NCBI RefSeq assembly: GCF_900176885.1
Contig: NZ_LT839648.1
Coordinates: 1,329,049-1,393,048 of the forward strand
Direction of reading: 5' to 3'
Length of the DNA stretch: 64,000 bases
Origin: Oceanobacillus senegalensis
Lineage (GTDB): Bacteria > Bacillota > Bacilli > Bacillales > Amphibacillaceae
The notes beneath the pieces were generated by a model. That model was not told the DNA's origin. It did no database searches and saw only the letters and a program-made list of their open reading frames with translations. This document shows, piece by piece, positions 27,125 to 36,034 of the stretch (positions within the stretch are counted from its first letter, which is position 1; each line of letters begins with the position of its first letter). The translations under genes and the position numbers were made by a program.

Positions 27125-27583
27125 ATGCAATGGAGAAAAAAAGATATATCTCAATATTTAAAGGCAAAAGAATATATAGATACAGTAATTATTCCTTTAA
27201 TGCCAATTCATATGTCAGATGATCAGGTGATAGAGAGGGATTCGTTTCAGAATGAAGTATTAACGGTGTTCACCAATGAATTGGAAAGAGAACTATCGGG
27301 CAGAACTATGTTAATCCCAAGTTATCATTACATAAAAAAAACGGAGATAGAAAATGAAAAAAATCGTCTAAATGGTTGGGTGGAGAATATGAAAGAACAG
27401 CCATTTACACAAATCTTTCTTATCACGTACGATTCAAGATGGAAAAAAATTGAGAGAGAACTGGATGGAACATTAATTTGGCTTCCTGCCATACAAACAG
27501 GAGATTTACAGTCTAAGGAACTACAGCAGATGATACGTGAACAAGTAAGTCAGATTGTAGAATTAATTCGTTCTTATTGGTAA
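27125..27583 (+). CDS. ypiF: DUF2487 family protein YpiF
   Basis: About 152 aa, soluble, no signal peptide. The N-terminus MQWRKKDISQYLKAKEYIDT and the segment AQIFLITYDSRWK-like (QIFLITYDSRWKKIE) match YpiF, which precedes qcrA in B. subtilis. ATG 27125 with AAAGGTGGGA upstream is preferred to the ATG at 27098. Function unknown; in B. subtilis it lies in the reoY-qcr neighbourhood. Confidence 0.82.
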   Translation: MQWRKKDISQYLKAKEYIDTVIIPLMPIHMSDDQVIERDSFQNEVLTVFTNELERELSGRTMLIPSYHYIKKTEIENEKNRLNGWVENMKEQPFTQIFLITYDSRWKKIERELDGTLIWLPAIQTGDLQSKELQQMIREQVSQIVELIRSYW

Positions 27584-27675
27584 CCTAGTAAAAGAATAAA
27601 ATTATATGTATAATTTCTATTTAATTAAATAGTGATTTTTTTTTACAAATTGTGTTAATTACTTAAGGTTATTTA

Positions 27676-27704
27676 TTGAAATAATAAATAGATTGCGCTA
27701 TCAT
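27676..27704 (+). promoter_or_regulatory. Sigma-A promoter for qcrABC
   Basis: TTGAAA, exactly 17 bp, then TATCAT, about 68 bp before qcrA. Confidence 0.65.
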
Positions 27705-27771
27705 TGGTATTGTCCTAGTAATCTGTTTATATGAGTATGTCTATGATAATGTAAAAGAGGGGGGAAAAATC

Positions 27772-28284
27772 ATGAGTGACAAAAAGCAACAAGTATCCCG
27801 CAGACAGTTTCTAAATTATACGCTTACAGGTGTAGGGGGCTTTATGGCGGCAGGCTTATTAGTATCACCATTAAGAATGGCTATTGATCCTGTTCTAAAA
27901 GAATCTTCTGCTGGTGAGTTAGTGAATGTTGGTATATCAGTAGATGAAATTACAAATGACCCACAACGTGTGGATTGGACAATTGAACAAGTAGATGGAT
28001 GGTATGAATCTGAACCAAGTCGTTCTGCATGGGTATATAAAGATGATAATGGAGACATTATCGCATTATCTCCAATATGTACACACCTTGGCTGTGTCGT
28101 TTCTTGGGAAGGTAGCGAAGACTACCCAAACCAATTCTATTGCCCATGTCACGATGGAAGGTATGAAAAAGATGGAACTAATGTGCCAGGAACTCCACCA
28201 TTAGCTCCTTTACCATTCTACGAGCATGAGGTTCGTGATGGAATCTTGTTCTTAGGAAATACAATATCAAGAGAGGGGGCGTAA
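27772..28284 (+). CDS. qcrA: Menaquinol:cytochrome c reductase Rieske iron-sulfur subunit
   Basis: Rieske 2Fe-2S subunit of the b6c-type complex. The N-terminus has a twin-arginine signal, VSRRQFLNY (Arg10-Arg11), followed by a hydrophobic segment that stays as anchor. The cluster ligands are CTHLGC (about 103-108) and CPCHDG (about 124-129). Length 170 aa. First of the qcrABC operon, six bases before qcrB. QcrA is a known Tat substrate in B. subtilis, and tatA/tatC occur at 61.6-63 kb in this window. Confidence 0.96.
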   Translation: MSDKKQQVSRRQFLNYTLTGVGGFMAAGLLVSPLRMAIDPVLKESSAGELVNVGISVDEITNDPQRVDWTIEQVDGWYESEPSRSAWVYKDDNGDIIALSPICTHLGCVVSWEGSEDYPNQFYCPCHDGRYEKDGTNVPGTPPLAPLPFYEHEVRDGILFLGNTISREGA

Positions 28285-28290
28285 TTACCT

Positions 28291-28965
28291 ATGCTACAAA
28301 AATTTTATGATTGGATAGATGACCGTATAGATGTTACGCCTATTTGGCGCGATATTGCCGATCATGAAGTACCAGAACACGTTAATCCAGCACATCATTT
28401 TTCAGCATTTGTCTATTGTTTTGGTGGATTAACTTTCTTCGTTGTTGTTATTCAAATTCTTTCGGGAATGTTTTTAACTATGTATTATGTTCCCGATATT
28501 GAAAATGCTTGGAAGTCGGTATATTACTTACAAACAGAGGTTGCTCACGGTCAAATCGTACGAGGCATGCACCATTGGGGAGCAAGTGTTGTTATAGTAA
28601 TGCTTTTATTACATACACTCAGAGTATTCTTCCAAGGAGCTTATAAAAAGCCACGTGAGTTAAACTGGATAGTCGGTGTATTGATTTTCTTTGTAATGCT
28701 AGGATTAGGTTTCACAGGTTACTTATTACCATGGGATAACAAAGCATTTTTCGCTACTCAAGTTGGTTTAGAGATGGCACAGCAAGTTCCATTTATAGGG
28801 GAACAATTAAAAATACTGTTAGCTGGTGATGCAAATATTGTTGGTGCGCAAACGTTAACACGGTTCTTTGCAATCCATGTATTCTTCTTACCAGGTGCAT
28901 TATTTGCACTTCTTGCAGTACACTTTATCTTAATCCGTAGACAAGGAATTTCTGGACCACTATAA
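28291..28965 (+). CDS. qcrB: Menaquinol:cytochrome c reductase cytochrome b subunit
   Basis: Cytochrome b6-type subunit with four transmembrane helices holding two b hemes, plus a covalent heme through Cys in the family. Conserved segments: VYCFGGLTFFVV, RGMHHWGASVVIVMLLLHTLRVF (His ligands), TGYLLPWDNKAFFATQVG and TRFFAIHVFFLPGALFALLAVHF (second His pair). Length 224 aa. Middle gene of qcrABC. Confidence 0.96.
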   Translation: MLQKFYDWIDDRIDVTPIWRDIADHEVPEHVNPAHHFSAFVYCFGGLTFFVVVIQILSGMFLTMYYVPDIENAWKSVYYLQTEVAHGQIVRGMHHWGASVVIVMLLLHTLRVFFQGAYKKPRELNWIVGVLIFFVMLGLGFTGYLLPWDNKAFFATQVGLEMAQQVPFIGEQLKILLAGDANIVGAQTLTRFFAIHVFFLPGALFALLAVHFILIRRQGISGPL

Positions 28966-28982
28966 AAAGGAGGGAAAAGCGA

Positions 28983-29759
28983 ATGCATAAGGGTAAAGGT
29001 ATGAAATTTGTTGGAGACTCACGAATCTCTGCTGAAAAAACATCACAAGTACCAAAAGATTATTCTGAATATCCTGGTAGAACGGAAGCTTTTTGGCCCA
29101 ACTTTTTATTAAAAGAATGGTTAGTAGGTGCAGTATTTTTGGTTGGTTTTCTTTGCTTAACATTAGCTCATCCATCACCATTAGAAGGTGTTGCTGATCC
29201 TACAGATGCTGCATACATACCACTACCAGACTGGTATTTCTTATTTTTATACGAACTATTAAAGTATGAATTTGCAAGTGGAGATTTTGTTCTTTTAGGT
29301 ATGCTTGGGATACCAGGTCTTGCTTTCGGAGCACTTTTACTTGCGCCGTTTTTGGACAATGGTCCTGGACGTAGACCACATCAACGTCCTGTAGCAGTTG
29401 GTATGATGCTTCTTGCGTTAGTATCTGTTATTTGGTTAACATATACTTCTGCGTCTCATGTTGATTGGGAAGCACGTGCGGAGGCAAATAAACCAGTTCC
29501 AGAGTCTTCTGTTGAAGTGGATACATCACATGAAGGATATGAAGTATATCAAAATAGTTGTGCTTCCTGCCATGGAGGAGAATTGGAAGGCGGTGCAGCT
29601 GCACCAACATTAGTTGGTATAGAATATTCAGCAGAAGAAATTGCTGATATAGCTGTGAACGGTATGGGTGGAATGCCTGCGGGTATTTTCCAAGGTTCTG
29701 ACGAGGAATTAGAACAGCTTTCAGATTTCATTATTACTGTGAATGAATCAGCAAAATAA
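28983..29759 (+). CDS. qcrC: Menaquinol:cytochrome c reductase subunit IV / cytochrome c fusion
   Basis: Fusion of a subunit IV-like membrane part (three hydrophobic segments, residues about 40-160, with LPDWYFLFLYELLKYE) to a C-terminal class I cytochrome c domain. The heme site CASCHG is near residue 196 and the distal Met lies in GMGGMPAG. Length 258 aa is standard for Firmicutes QcrC. It passes electrons to cytochrome c, the substrate of the oxidase at 55.6-58 kb. Confidence 0.96.
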   Translation: MHKGKGMKFVGDSRISAEKTSQVPKDYSEYPGRTEAFWPNFLLKEWLVGAVFLVGFLCLTLAHPSPLEGVADPTDAAYIPLPDWYFLFLYELLKYEFASGDFVLLGMLGIPGLAFGALLLAPFLDNGPGRRPHQRPVAVGMMLLALVSVIWLTYTSASHVDWEARAEANKPVPESSVEVDTSHEGYEVYQNSCASCHGGELEGGAAAPTLVGIEYSAEEIADIAVNGMGGMPAGIFQGSDEELEQLSDFIITVNESAK

Positions 29760-29766
29760 ATAGTAA

Positions 29767-29803
29767 AAACACCTTCGCTAAACTAATGGTGAAGGTGTTT
29801 TTT
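29767..29803 (+). terminator. Terminator of qcrABC
   Basis: AACACCTTC and GAAGGTGTT pair across a 14-base loop, followed by TTTT. Confidence 0.88.
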
Positions 29804-29827
29804 ACTATCTAATAAGGAATGATTAAA

Positions 29828-30406
29828 TTGATACGATACATATTGCTAGATAAGCGTTTCTTAATTTTATTGTTTGTAATTAACTTACTTGGAACTATTT
29901 ATGGCTACATATGGTATGAGAGTCAGTTATCCGTTACACCAGGGATCTTTCTCATATTTGTACCAGATAGTCCAACGGCAAGTTTGTTTTTTACTATTTT
30001 TCTTTTATTTTTCATTTTCGGAAAACATGTTCCTTATATTGAAGCATTAGCAATTACGTCGTTATTTAAATATGGAATTTGGGCGGTTGTCATGAATGTC
30101 CTAACCTTACAAATTCAGGGTTCCATAGGTTGGCAAGGATATATGCTAATGGCATCTCATTTCGGTATGGCTCTCCAAGCTTTACTATATGCACCATACT
30201 ATAAAATTAAGTTTCGTCATGTTGCAGTTGCAGCCATTTGGGTGTTACATAATGATATCATTGATTATGTTTTTGGAATGATGCCAACATATTCCTTATT
30301 AATAAATTACATAAACGAAATTGGATACTTTACATTCTGGTTAAGTATAGTCTCTATAGGGATAGCTTTTTGGATTATGAATAAGAATGCTAACAATCCT
30401 AGGTAA
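29828..30406 (+). CDS. ypjA: DUF1405 membrane protein YpjA
   Basis: About 192 aa with five or six hydrophobic segments, no catalytic motif; the N-terminal part VINLLGTIYGYIWYESQL is typical of the family. It directly follows the qcr operon, as ypjA does in B. subtilis. AAGGA at 29814-29818 is adjacent to an ATG at 29819 but nine bases from the TTG at 29828, so TTG is preferred; the difference is three residues. Function unknown. Confidence 0.82.
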   Translation: MIRYILLDKRFLILLFVINLLGTIYGYIWYESQLSVTPGIFLIFVPDSPTASLFFTIFLLFFIFGKHVPYIEALAITSLFKYGIWAVVMNVLTLQIQGSIGWQGYMLMASHFGMALQALLYAPYYKIKFRHVAVAAIWVLHNDIIDYVFGMMPTYSLLINYINEIGYFTFWLSIVSIGIAFWIMNKNANNPR

Positions 30407-30478
30407 TAGGGTTGGTTATATATTTGTACATTCAATCATACATTATGGAGTAAGACGTATGTATGTGAGGTGATCTCT

Positions 30479-30742
30479 ATGGAAAACACAAAAAAGCTTC
30501 AAGTTTTATTGATATTCATCATCGTCATAGGGATGCTACTATTTTTTCAATTTGAAACTTATACAGTAAAAGCGAGTCCAGTAGAAACACCTGTTGAAAC
30601 TAATTTTGATTGGTCTCCATTGATTTGGGCTACAATTATTATTGCTGGAAGTATAGGAATTACATTATCTTATGTTAGTTGGAGAAAATATAAAGGGGAG
30701 CAAAAAGAGCACAATAAAAGGAAGGACAAAATGATTGACTAG
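30479..30742 (+). CDS. Short YpjB-like membrane protein
   Basis: 87 aa: an N-terminal hydrophobic signal or anchor (about residues 8-24), a short outside stretch of about 20 residues with TPVETNFDW, a second hydrophobic helix WSPLIWATIIIAGSIGITLS, and a basic tail YVSWRKYKGEQ. It occupies the place of ypjB (about 264 aa in B. subtilis, sporulation protein), whose C-terminus has the same membrane helix plus WRKYKG-type tail as I recall it. The large central domain is absent. Start ATG 30479 has GAGGTGAT upstream. Assignment rests on position and the C-terminal pattern. Confidence 0.5.
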   Translation: MENTKKLQVLLIFIIVIGMLLFFQFETYTVKASPVETPVETNFDWSPLIWATIIIAGSIGITLSYVSWRKYKGEQKEHNKRKDKMID

Positions 30743-30805
30743 AAACGCATTTTTGACTAAAATTGACCTTAATAAAAGTTTTTAGAAAACACTGGAGGAA
30801 TGCAA

Positions 30806-31483
30806 ATGCTAGGGTACTTAATTTATTTTGCCCTTTTAATTCTTATCCCCTTATGGGCACAAGGCAGAGTAAAACGCACATATAAAAAGTATTCAAAACA
30901 ACCAATCTCTTCTCATATGTCTGGAGCCGAAGTAGCTAGAAAGATACTAGATGACAATGGGTTGTACGATGTTCAAATCGAGGAAACTCGGGGAATGTTG
31001 TCAGACCATTATGATCCAAGAAAGAAAGTAGTACGTCTATCAACGGATAACTACCATGGTCGTTCGATGGCTGCCTCAGCAGTTGCAGCTCATGAAGTTG
31101 GTCATGCTATTCAGGACCAACAAGAATATGCTTTCTTGAAATTCCGTAGTGCTCTTGTACCTGTAGCTAATATTGGTTCTAATCTATCTATGATACTCAT
31201 TATTGCTGGGATTATTTTTAGTGCAGCAAATTGGATTCTACTTGGTATCATTTTTATGTCAGCAGCAGTATTATTCCAACTAGTGACATTACCAGTGGAA
31301 TTTGATGCCTCAAATCGAGCAATGGGGCAGATGGTTTCAACGGGTATTATCCGGAATAATGAAGAAAGAGAAACGAAAAAGGTTTTAAATGCAGCTGCTA
31401 TGACTTACGTAGCTGCAGCGTTAGTGGCCGTAATGGAATTGGTTAGATTTGTATTATTATACATGGCTACAAGTGAAGATTAA
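30806..31483 (+). CDS. Zinc metallopeptidase, YugP type (Zn_peptidase_2)
   Basis: Membrane-bound peptidase with the zinc motif HEVGHAIQ (AAHEVGHAIQDQQ, near residue 98), N-terminal anchor IYFALLILIPLWA and two or three further hydrophobic segments. The NPF-free segment SDHYDPRKKVVRLS is typical of this family. ATG 30806 has GGAGG seven bases upstream; the ATG at 30800 is too close to it. Length 225 aa. Substrate unknown. It converges on the yitT-type gene, sharing the terminator at 31484. Confidence 0.88.
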   Translation: MLGYLIYFALLILIPLWAQGRVKRTYKKYSKQPISSHMSGAEVARKILDDNGLYDVQIEETRGMLSDHYDPRKKVVRLSTDNYHGRSMAASAVAAHEVGHAIQDQQEYAFLKFRSALVPVANIGSNLSMILIIAGIIFSAANWILLGIIFMSAAVLFQLVTLPVEFDASNRAMGQMVSTGIIRNNEERETKKVLNAAAMTYVAAALVAVMELVRFVLLYMATSED

Positions 31484-31512
31484 AAAAAGGATGGCGATTG
31501 CCATCCTTTTTT
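31484..31512. terminator. Bidirectional terminator between zinc peptidase and yitT-type gene
   Basis: AAAAAGGATGGC and GCCATCCTTTTT with a four-base loop. A-run on one side and T-run on the other serve both convergent genes. Confidence 0.9.
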
Positions 31513-32386
31513 AATCCACTTTAATAGGATTTTTATTTTCGTCCAGAGTGAATCCTTCCCCTAACACATCGTGTACGGTTGTTACAGCAACAAATGCATG
31601 TGGATCAATGCTATGAATAATATTTTTTAAGCGTACTATTTCATTTCTACCAATAATACAATATAAAACATTCCGTTTTTCACCAGAATAACTACCATGT
31701 CCGTTTAAAACGGTTACTCCACGATCCATTTTTTTCATAATTAAATTTGCAATTTCCTCACTGTGGTCAGAGATTATAGTTGTTCCCTTAGCTGAATAGG
31801 CGCCTTCCTGGAGAAAATCAATAACCCTAGCACCTACATAGACAGCAACTAATGTATACATTCCCTCATCCAATTCAAGTATTACAAAGATAGAGGTTGT
31901 TATTACCACTAAATCAAATAAAAACATGGTTCTCCCCATACTCCAACCGGCAAATTTATTTACAAGTCTAGCTATTATATCTACGCCACCGGTTGTTCCT
32001 CCATACCGAAATATAATCCCTAAACCGATACCTATAAATACTCCGGCAAATAGTGCAACTAAAAGCATATCTTCCTGTAAATTAATTTGGAATTGATATT
32101 TCTGAAACAATCCTAAGAAAATAGAAACAGATAACGTTCCGATAATGGTATATAAAAATGTATTTCGCCCCAAAAACTTCCATCCTATAAAAAATACGGG
32201 GATATTCAGTATAATATTAGATATTGCAGGATCAATCTGCCATAAAAAGAATAACAATAATGTTATCCCTGTAAAGCCTCCTTCTCCAAGGTTATGCTGC
32301 ATATTAAAATGAACGATTCCAAAGGAGAAAATAGCGGCTCCTAGTAGGATAAAGATAATATTTTTAATTCTTAAACCATAGATCAT
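31511..32386 (-). CDS. ypjC: YitT family membrane protein (YpjC)
   Basis: About 291 aa: five to six transmembrane helices in two halves with glycine-rich GGTTGGVDIIARL, then a soluble C-terminal DUF2179 domain (about 215-291, with RGVTVLNGHGSYSG and IIHSIDPHAFVAV). The position beside mazG-dapB is that of ypjC. GGGAG at 32396-32400 abuts an ATG at 32395, while the ATG at 32386 is nine bases away, so I use 32386. Transport substrate unknown. Confidence 0.88.
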   Translation of the reverse strand: MIYGLRIKNIIFILLGAAIFSFGIVHFNMQHNLGEGGFTGITLLLFFLWQIDPAISNIILNIPVFFIGWKFLGRNTFLYTIIGTLSVSIFLGLFQKYQFQINLQEDMLLVALFAGVFIGIGLGIIFRYGGTTGGVDIIARLVNKFAGWSMGRTMFLFDLVVITTSIFVILELDEGMYTLVAVYVGARVIDFLQEGAYSAKGTTIISDHSEEIANLIMKKMDRGVTVLNGHGSYSGEKRNVLYCIIGRNEIVRLKNIIHSIDPHAFVAVTTVHDVLGEGFTLDENKNPIKVD

Positions 32387-32515
32387 TATTTTCATCTCCC
32401 TTATCTTACCATTTCCATTCTATAACAATCTTATTATTTTTATTAAAGGTTATAAAGTATATGATTTGTCAAAGTAAGCTCAATTCGCTAACATGAAAGA
32501 GATGATAAGTAAAGG

Positions 32516-32857
32516 GTGATTCATATTAGTAAACCAAATTACAATACAGAAGAAATGCAAAAAAGAGTAGATGATTATATATCTCAATTTAAAGAAGGAT
32601 ATTTCTCTCCTTTAAGCTTAATGGCTAGGTTGACAGAGGAAACCGGTGAACTAGCAAGAGAGATAAATCATTACTATGGTGAAAAACCGAAAAAGAATAC
32701 AGAGCAGGAGAAGACGGTGGAAGAGGAGTTAGGAGATGTCATTTTTGTTCTGACTTGTTTTGCTAACTCACTCGATATTGACCTATCAGAAGCCTTTCAT
32801 CTTGCAATGACAAAATTTGAAACACGAGATAAAGACCGATGGACACGAAAAGACTAA
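32516..32857 (+). CDS. ypjD: MazG-like nucleotide pyrophosphohydrolase YpjD
   Basis: Single MazG/all-alpha NTP pyrophosphatase domain. The metal motif is [10 protein letters not shown] (ExxE) followed by [15 protein letters not shown] (ExxD), with family segments [19 protein letters not shown] and RDKDRWTRK. Length about 110 aa, as in B. subtilis YpjD. The start is uncertain: GTG 32516 lies within AAAGGGTGAT (32511-32520), which looks like the ribosome site for an ATT at 32525. It precedes dapB. Confidence 0.9.
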   Translation: MIHISKPNYNTEEMQKRVDDYISQFKEGYFSPLSLMARLTEETGELAREINHYYGEKPKKNTEQEKTVEEELGDVIFVLTCFANSLDIDLSEAFHLAMTKFETRDKDRWTRKD

Positions 32858-32874
32858 TTAGAGGAGGTTCTTAT

Positions 32875-33666
32875 ATGATTAACGTAATAATTGCAGGCCC
32901 AAGAGGTAAAATGGGGAAAGAAGCGGTAAGTATGGTACATAACGAAGGAAGTTTTAGATTAGTTGCGTGTTTAGATCGCAAACATAATGGGGAAACATTG
33001 AAGGATGTACCTGGGTTACCTGATATAGATGTGCCTGTTTATGAAAATGTAACAGAATGCTTTCAGGAAGTGGAAGCAGATGTTCTGGTCGATTTAACCA
33101 TTCCAGAAGTTGGTTATTTACATACAAAAACAGCATTAGAACATAATATACGACCTGTGGTAGGTACAACGGGATTCAGTAGCGAGCAAATTACTGAACT
33201 TAATCAATTAGCTAAAAGCAAAAACTTAGGAGCAATTATTGCACCAAATTTTGCGATTGGTGCTGTCCTTATGATGAAATTCTCACAAATGGCAGCAAAA
33301 TACCTTCCAGATGTTGAAATCATTGAAAAGCATCATGATAATAAATTAGATGCACCATCTGGATCAGCTGTAAAAACAGCAGAAATGATTACAGAGTCTA
33401 GAGAAATGAAACATCAAGGACATCCAGATGAAAAAGAGACGATTAATGGAGCAAGAGGTGCTGAACTGGACGGGATGAGAATACATAGTGTACGTCTTCC
33501 AGGACTTGTTGCCCATCAGGAGGTTATATTTGGAGGTCCAGGCCAACTATTATCCATTAAACATGATTCCTTAAACAGAGCATCTTTCATGGACGGGGTG
33601 AAATTCTCAGTTGAAAAGGTAATGGAGTTAAATGAGCTCGTTTACGGGCTGGAAAATATTATTTAA
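32875..33666 (+). CDS. dapB: 4-hydroxy-tetrahydrodipicolinate reductase
   Basis: NAD(P)H reduction step of the diaminopimelate/lysine pathway, which also supplies dipicolinate in spores. The N-terminus [13 protein letters not shown] is the nucleotide-binding loop. [15 protein letters not shown] is the family signature with catalytic His and Lys, and GTTGF is also present. ATG 32875 with GAGGAGGT gives 263 aa; the upstream in-frame ATG at 32839 lies inside ypjD. Confidence 0.96.
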   Translation: MINVIIAGPRGKMGKEAVSMVHNEGSFRLVACLDRKHNGETLKDVPGLPDIDVPVYENVTECFQEVEADVLVDLTIPEVGYLHTKTALEHNIRPVVGTTGFSSEQITELNQLAKSKNLGAIIAPNFAIGAVLMMKFSQMAAKYLPDVEIIEKHHDNKLDAPSGSAVKTAEMITESREMKHQGHPDEKETINGARGAELDGMRIHSVRLPGLVAHQEVIFGGPGQLLSIKHDSLNRASFMDGVKFSVEKVMELNELVYGLENII

Positions 33667-33708
33667 TGTATTAAAATGCGAGAATTCTTTGAAAAGGAAG
33701 AAATGACA

Positions 33709-34848
33709 ATGAGAATAGGAATTACGTGTTATCCTACAGTAGGTGGTTCAGGGGTAATTGCTACTGAACTAGGAAAAATGCTAGCAGAAGAAGGAAATGA
33801 AATTCATTTTATTACCTCAAGTCTTCCTTTCCGTTTAGACAAATTGTATCCGAATATTTTTTACCATGGAGTGGAATTGGGACAATATCCTGTTTTCCAA
33901 TATCCACCATATGATTTGGCATTGGCAACAAAAATGGCTGATGTCATTGATCAAGAAGAATTAGATATTCTTCATGTGCATTATGCGGTTCCACATGCAA
34001 TCTGTGCAATTCTAGCAAAAGATATTGCAGAAAGAGATGTCAAAATTATTACGACACTTCATGGTACGGATATAACTGTTCTAGGTGTGGATCAGACATT
34101 TAAAAAGATGATCAAATATGGTATTGAACATTCAGATGCGGTGACAGCTGTGTCTAACAGTCTCGTTCAACAAACGAAAGAAATGATATCAACTGAGAAG
34201 GACATTTCTGTGATCTATAATTTTGTAAATGAACAAGAATATTTTCCTAGATATCATTCACCTCTAAAAGAACAATACGGAATAAAAGCGAATGAAAAGA
34301 TAGTCATTCATATATCCAATTTCAGAAAGGTAAAACGAGTACATGATGTTGTATATACGTTTCAAAAGGTTGTACAATCGGTCGACAGTAAGTTGATTTT
34401 GGTTGGGGATGGTCCAGAATACGCTTCAACCCTCCAATTGGTTCGCGATTTAGGTATAGAAAATGATGTCTTATTTTTAGGTAAACAAAATAGTATAAGT
34501 GAAATTCTATCTATTTCGGATTTATTATTATTATTATCTGAAAAGGAAAGCTTTGGACTTGTATTATTAGAAGCCATGGCTTGTAAGGTACCCTGTATTG
34601 GAACGAATATCGGTGGAATACCTGAAGTTATTAAGCATAAAGAAACAGGATATATAGTAGATCTGGGAGATGTTGAACAAGCATCTGCTTATGCAATTCA
34701 TTTATTAAAGGATAACTCCAGGTTAAAACGATTCTCAGAAAATGCTTATTCGTATATACAAGCTCAATTTAAATCAGAGCAAATTATTCAGCAATATATC
34801 GATTTATATCACGAAGTATTAGAAAATGGTGAACAGCATGCTAGATGA
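33709..34848 (+). CDS. bshA: N-acetyl-alpha-D-glucosaminyl L-malate synthase
   Basis: First step of bacillithiol synthesis, joining UDP-GlcNAc to L-malate. GT4 glycosyltransferase fold with the N-terminal GITCYPTVGGSGVIATELGK, LHGTDITVLG, and a C-terminal EKESFGLVLLEAMACKVPCI, which includes the EX7E nucleotide-sugar motif. ATG 33709 has GGAAG eight bases upstream and gives 379 aa. In B. subtilis mgsA and bshB1 separate dapB from bshA; here they are absent. The end overlaps cca by 11 bases. Confidence 0.94.
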   Translation: MRIGITCYPTVGGSGVIATELGKMLAEEGNEIHFITSSLPFRLDKLYPNIFYHGVELGQYPVFQYPPYDLALATKMADVIDQEELDILHVHYAVPHAICAILAKDIAERDVKIITTLHGTDITVLGVDQTFKKMIKYGIEHSDAVTAVSNSLVQQTKEMISTEKDISVIYNFVNEQEYFPRYHSPLKEQYGIKANEKIVIHISNFRKVKRVHDVVYTFQKVVQSVDSKLILVGDGPEYASTLQLVRDLGIENDVLFLGKQNSISEILSISDLLLLLSEKESFGLVLLEAMACKVPCIGTNIGGIPEVIKHKETGYIVDLGDVEQASAYAIHLLKDNSRLKRFSENAYSYIQAQFKSEQIIQQYIDLYHEVLENGEQHAR

Positions 34849-36034
34849 ATTATTTAAACAGGCAAGATATATTATCGAAACAATAGAGAATCATCATCAT
34901 CAAGCATATTTTGTTGGTGGTTGTGTACGGGACTTGTTGTTAAAACGCCCTATTGGAGATATTGATATAGCTACTTCCGCATCTCCTGAAATCATTCAAA
35001 CCATTTTTGATAAGGTTATTCCTGTTGGTGTGGAACACGGGACTGTTGTTGTTGTTCATGAAAATGTAACTTACGAGGTGACAACCTTTCGTGTGGAGGG
35101 GGAGTACTCAGATAAAAGGCATCCGGATTCCGTCACGTTCATTGATCAAATTGATAAAGATCTGGAACGTCGTGATTTTACGATAAATGCCCTAGCAATG
35201 GATGCAGATGGAAATATCATCGATTTATTTGAAGGAAAAAAGGATTTAGAGAAAAGGATTATTCGTACGGTAGGCGATGGAATGGAACGGTTCCAAGAAG
35301 ACCCACTTCGTATCATTCGAGCTTTAAGGTTTTCCAGTCAGTTAGGCTTTCAGATTGACGCGAAAACACTGGATCAAATGCAGACATTAAATCACGAGAT
35401 TTCTAGTCTGGCTGTCGAAAGAATTATGAGAGAAATGGAGAAATTTTTCTCTGGAAACGATATTGAAAATGGGCTTGAATATCTTAAGATTACGGGGAGC
35501 TATAAATTCTTACCCGTATTTCATGAAAAACCATCTATTATTGATAAATTACCTTCTTCCATTACTCCTTTCATGTCATTTGGGGAAGTAATTGCATTAT
35601 TTCATATGCTTGATGAAGATATTAGCATTTCAAAATGGGTCAAGGCATGGAAAGCGTCAAATCAAATGAAACGTGAAGCGACATCCATCGTTCAAGCTAT
35701 TCATTATTATTTACAAAATGGTTTAGACCGATGGTTGCTTTATAAGTTAGATTCTTCTTACTATAGAGGGTTCGTACGAGTCCTAAATACCTTATGGACT
35801 GGAAGTGTTCAACTAAACAAATTGGAAAGAATGGCGAAAACTATTCCTATCCAATCTAGAAGGAATCTATCAATAAATGGGAATGATTTAATCTGTTGGT
35901 TTCCAGATAAAAGAAAAGGACCTTGGATTCAAGAAATGCTAACAACTATTGAAAAACAAGTTGTTTTTGGTAACGTAAAAAATCATAAATCTGATATAAA
36001 GGAGTGGATAAAAAATGGAATCCACCCGAAATAA
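34838..36034 (+). CDS. cca: CCA tRNA nucleotidyltransferase
   Basis: Adds or repairs the 3' CCA end of tRNAs. Class II nucleotidyltransferase head with FVGGCVRDLLLKRPIGDIDIA (GG and DxD), RRDFTINALAMD and the basic RIIRALRF segment; the helical body fills the rest. ATG 34838 with GGTGA five bases upstream gives 398 aa. It overlaps bshA at the start and birA at the end (20 bp), so the genes are tightly packed. Confidence 0.95.
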   Translation: MLDELFKQARYIIETIENHHHQAYFVGGCVRDLLLKRPIGDIDIATSASPEIIQTIFDKVIPVGVEHGTVVVVHENVTYEVTTFRVEGEYSDKRHPDSVTFIDQIDKDLERRDFTINALAMDADGNIIDLFEGKKDLEKRIIRTVGDGMERFQEDPLRIIRALRFSSQLGFQIDAKTLDQMQTLNHEISSLAVERIMREMEKFFSGNDIENGLEYLKITGSYKFLPVFHEKPSIIDKLPSSITPFMSFGEVIALFHMLDEDISISKWVKAWKASNQMKREATSIVQAIHYYLQNGLDRWLLYKLDSSYYRGFVRVLNTLWTGSVQLNKLERMAKTIPIQSRRNLSINGNDLICWFPDKRKGPWIQEMLTTIEKQVVFGNVKNHKSDIKEWIKNGIHPK

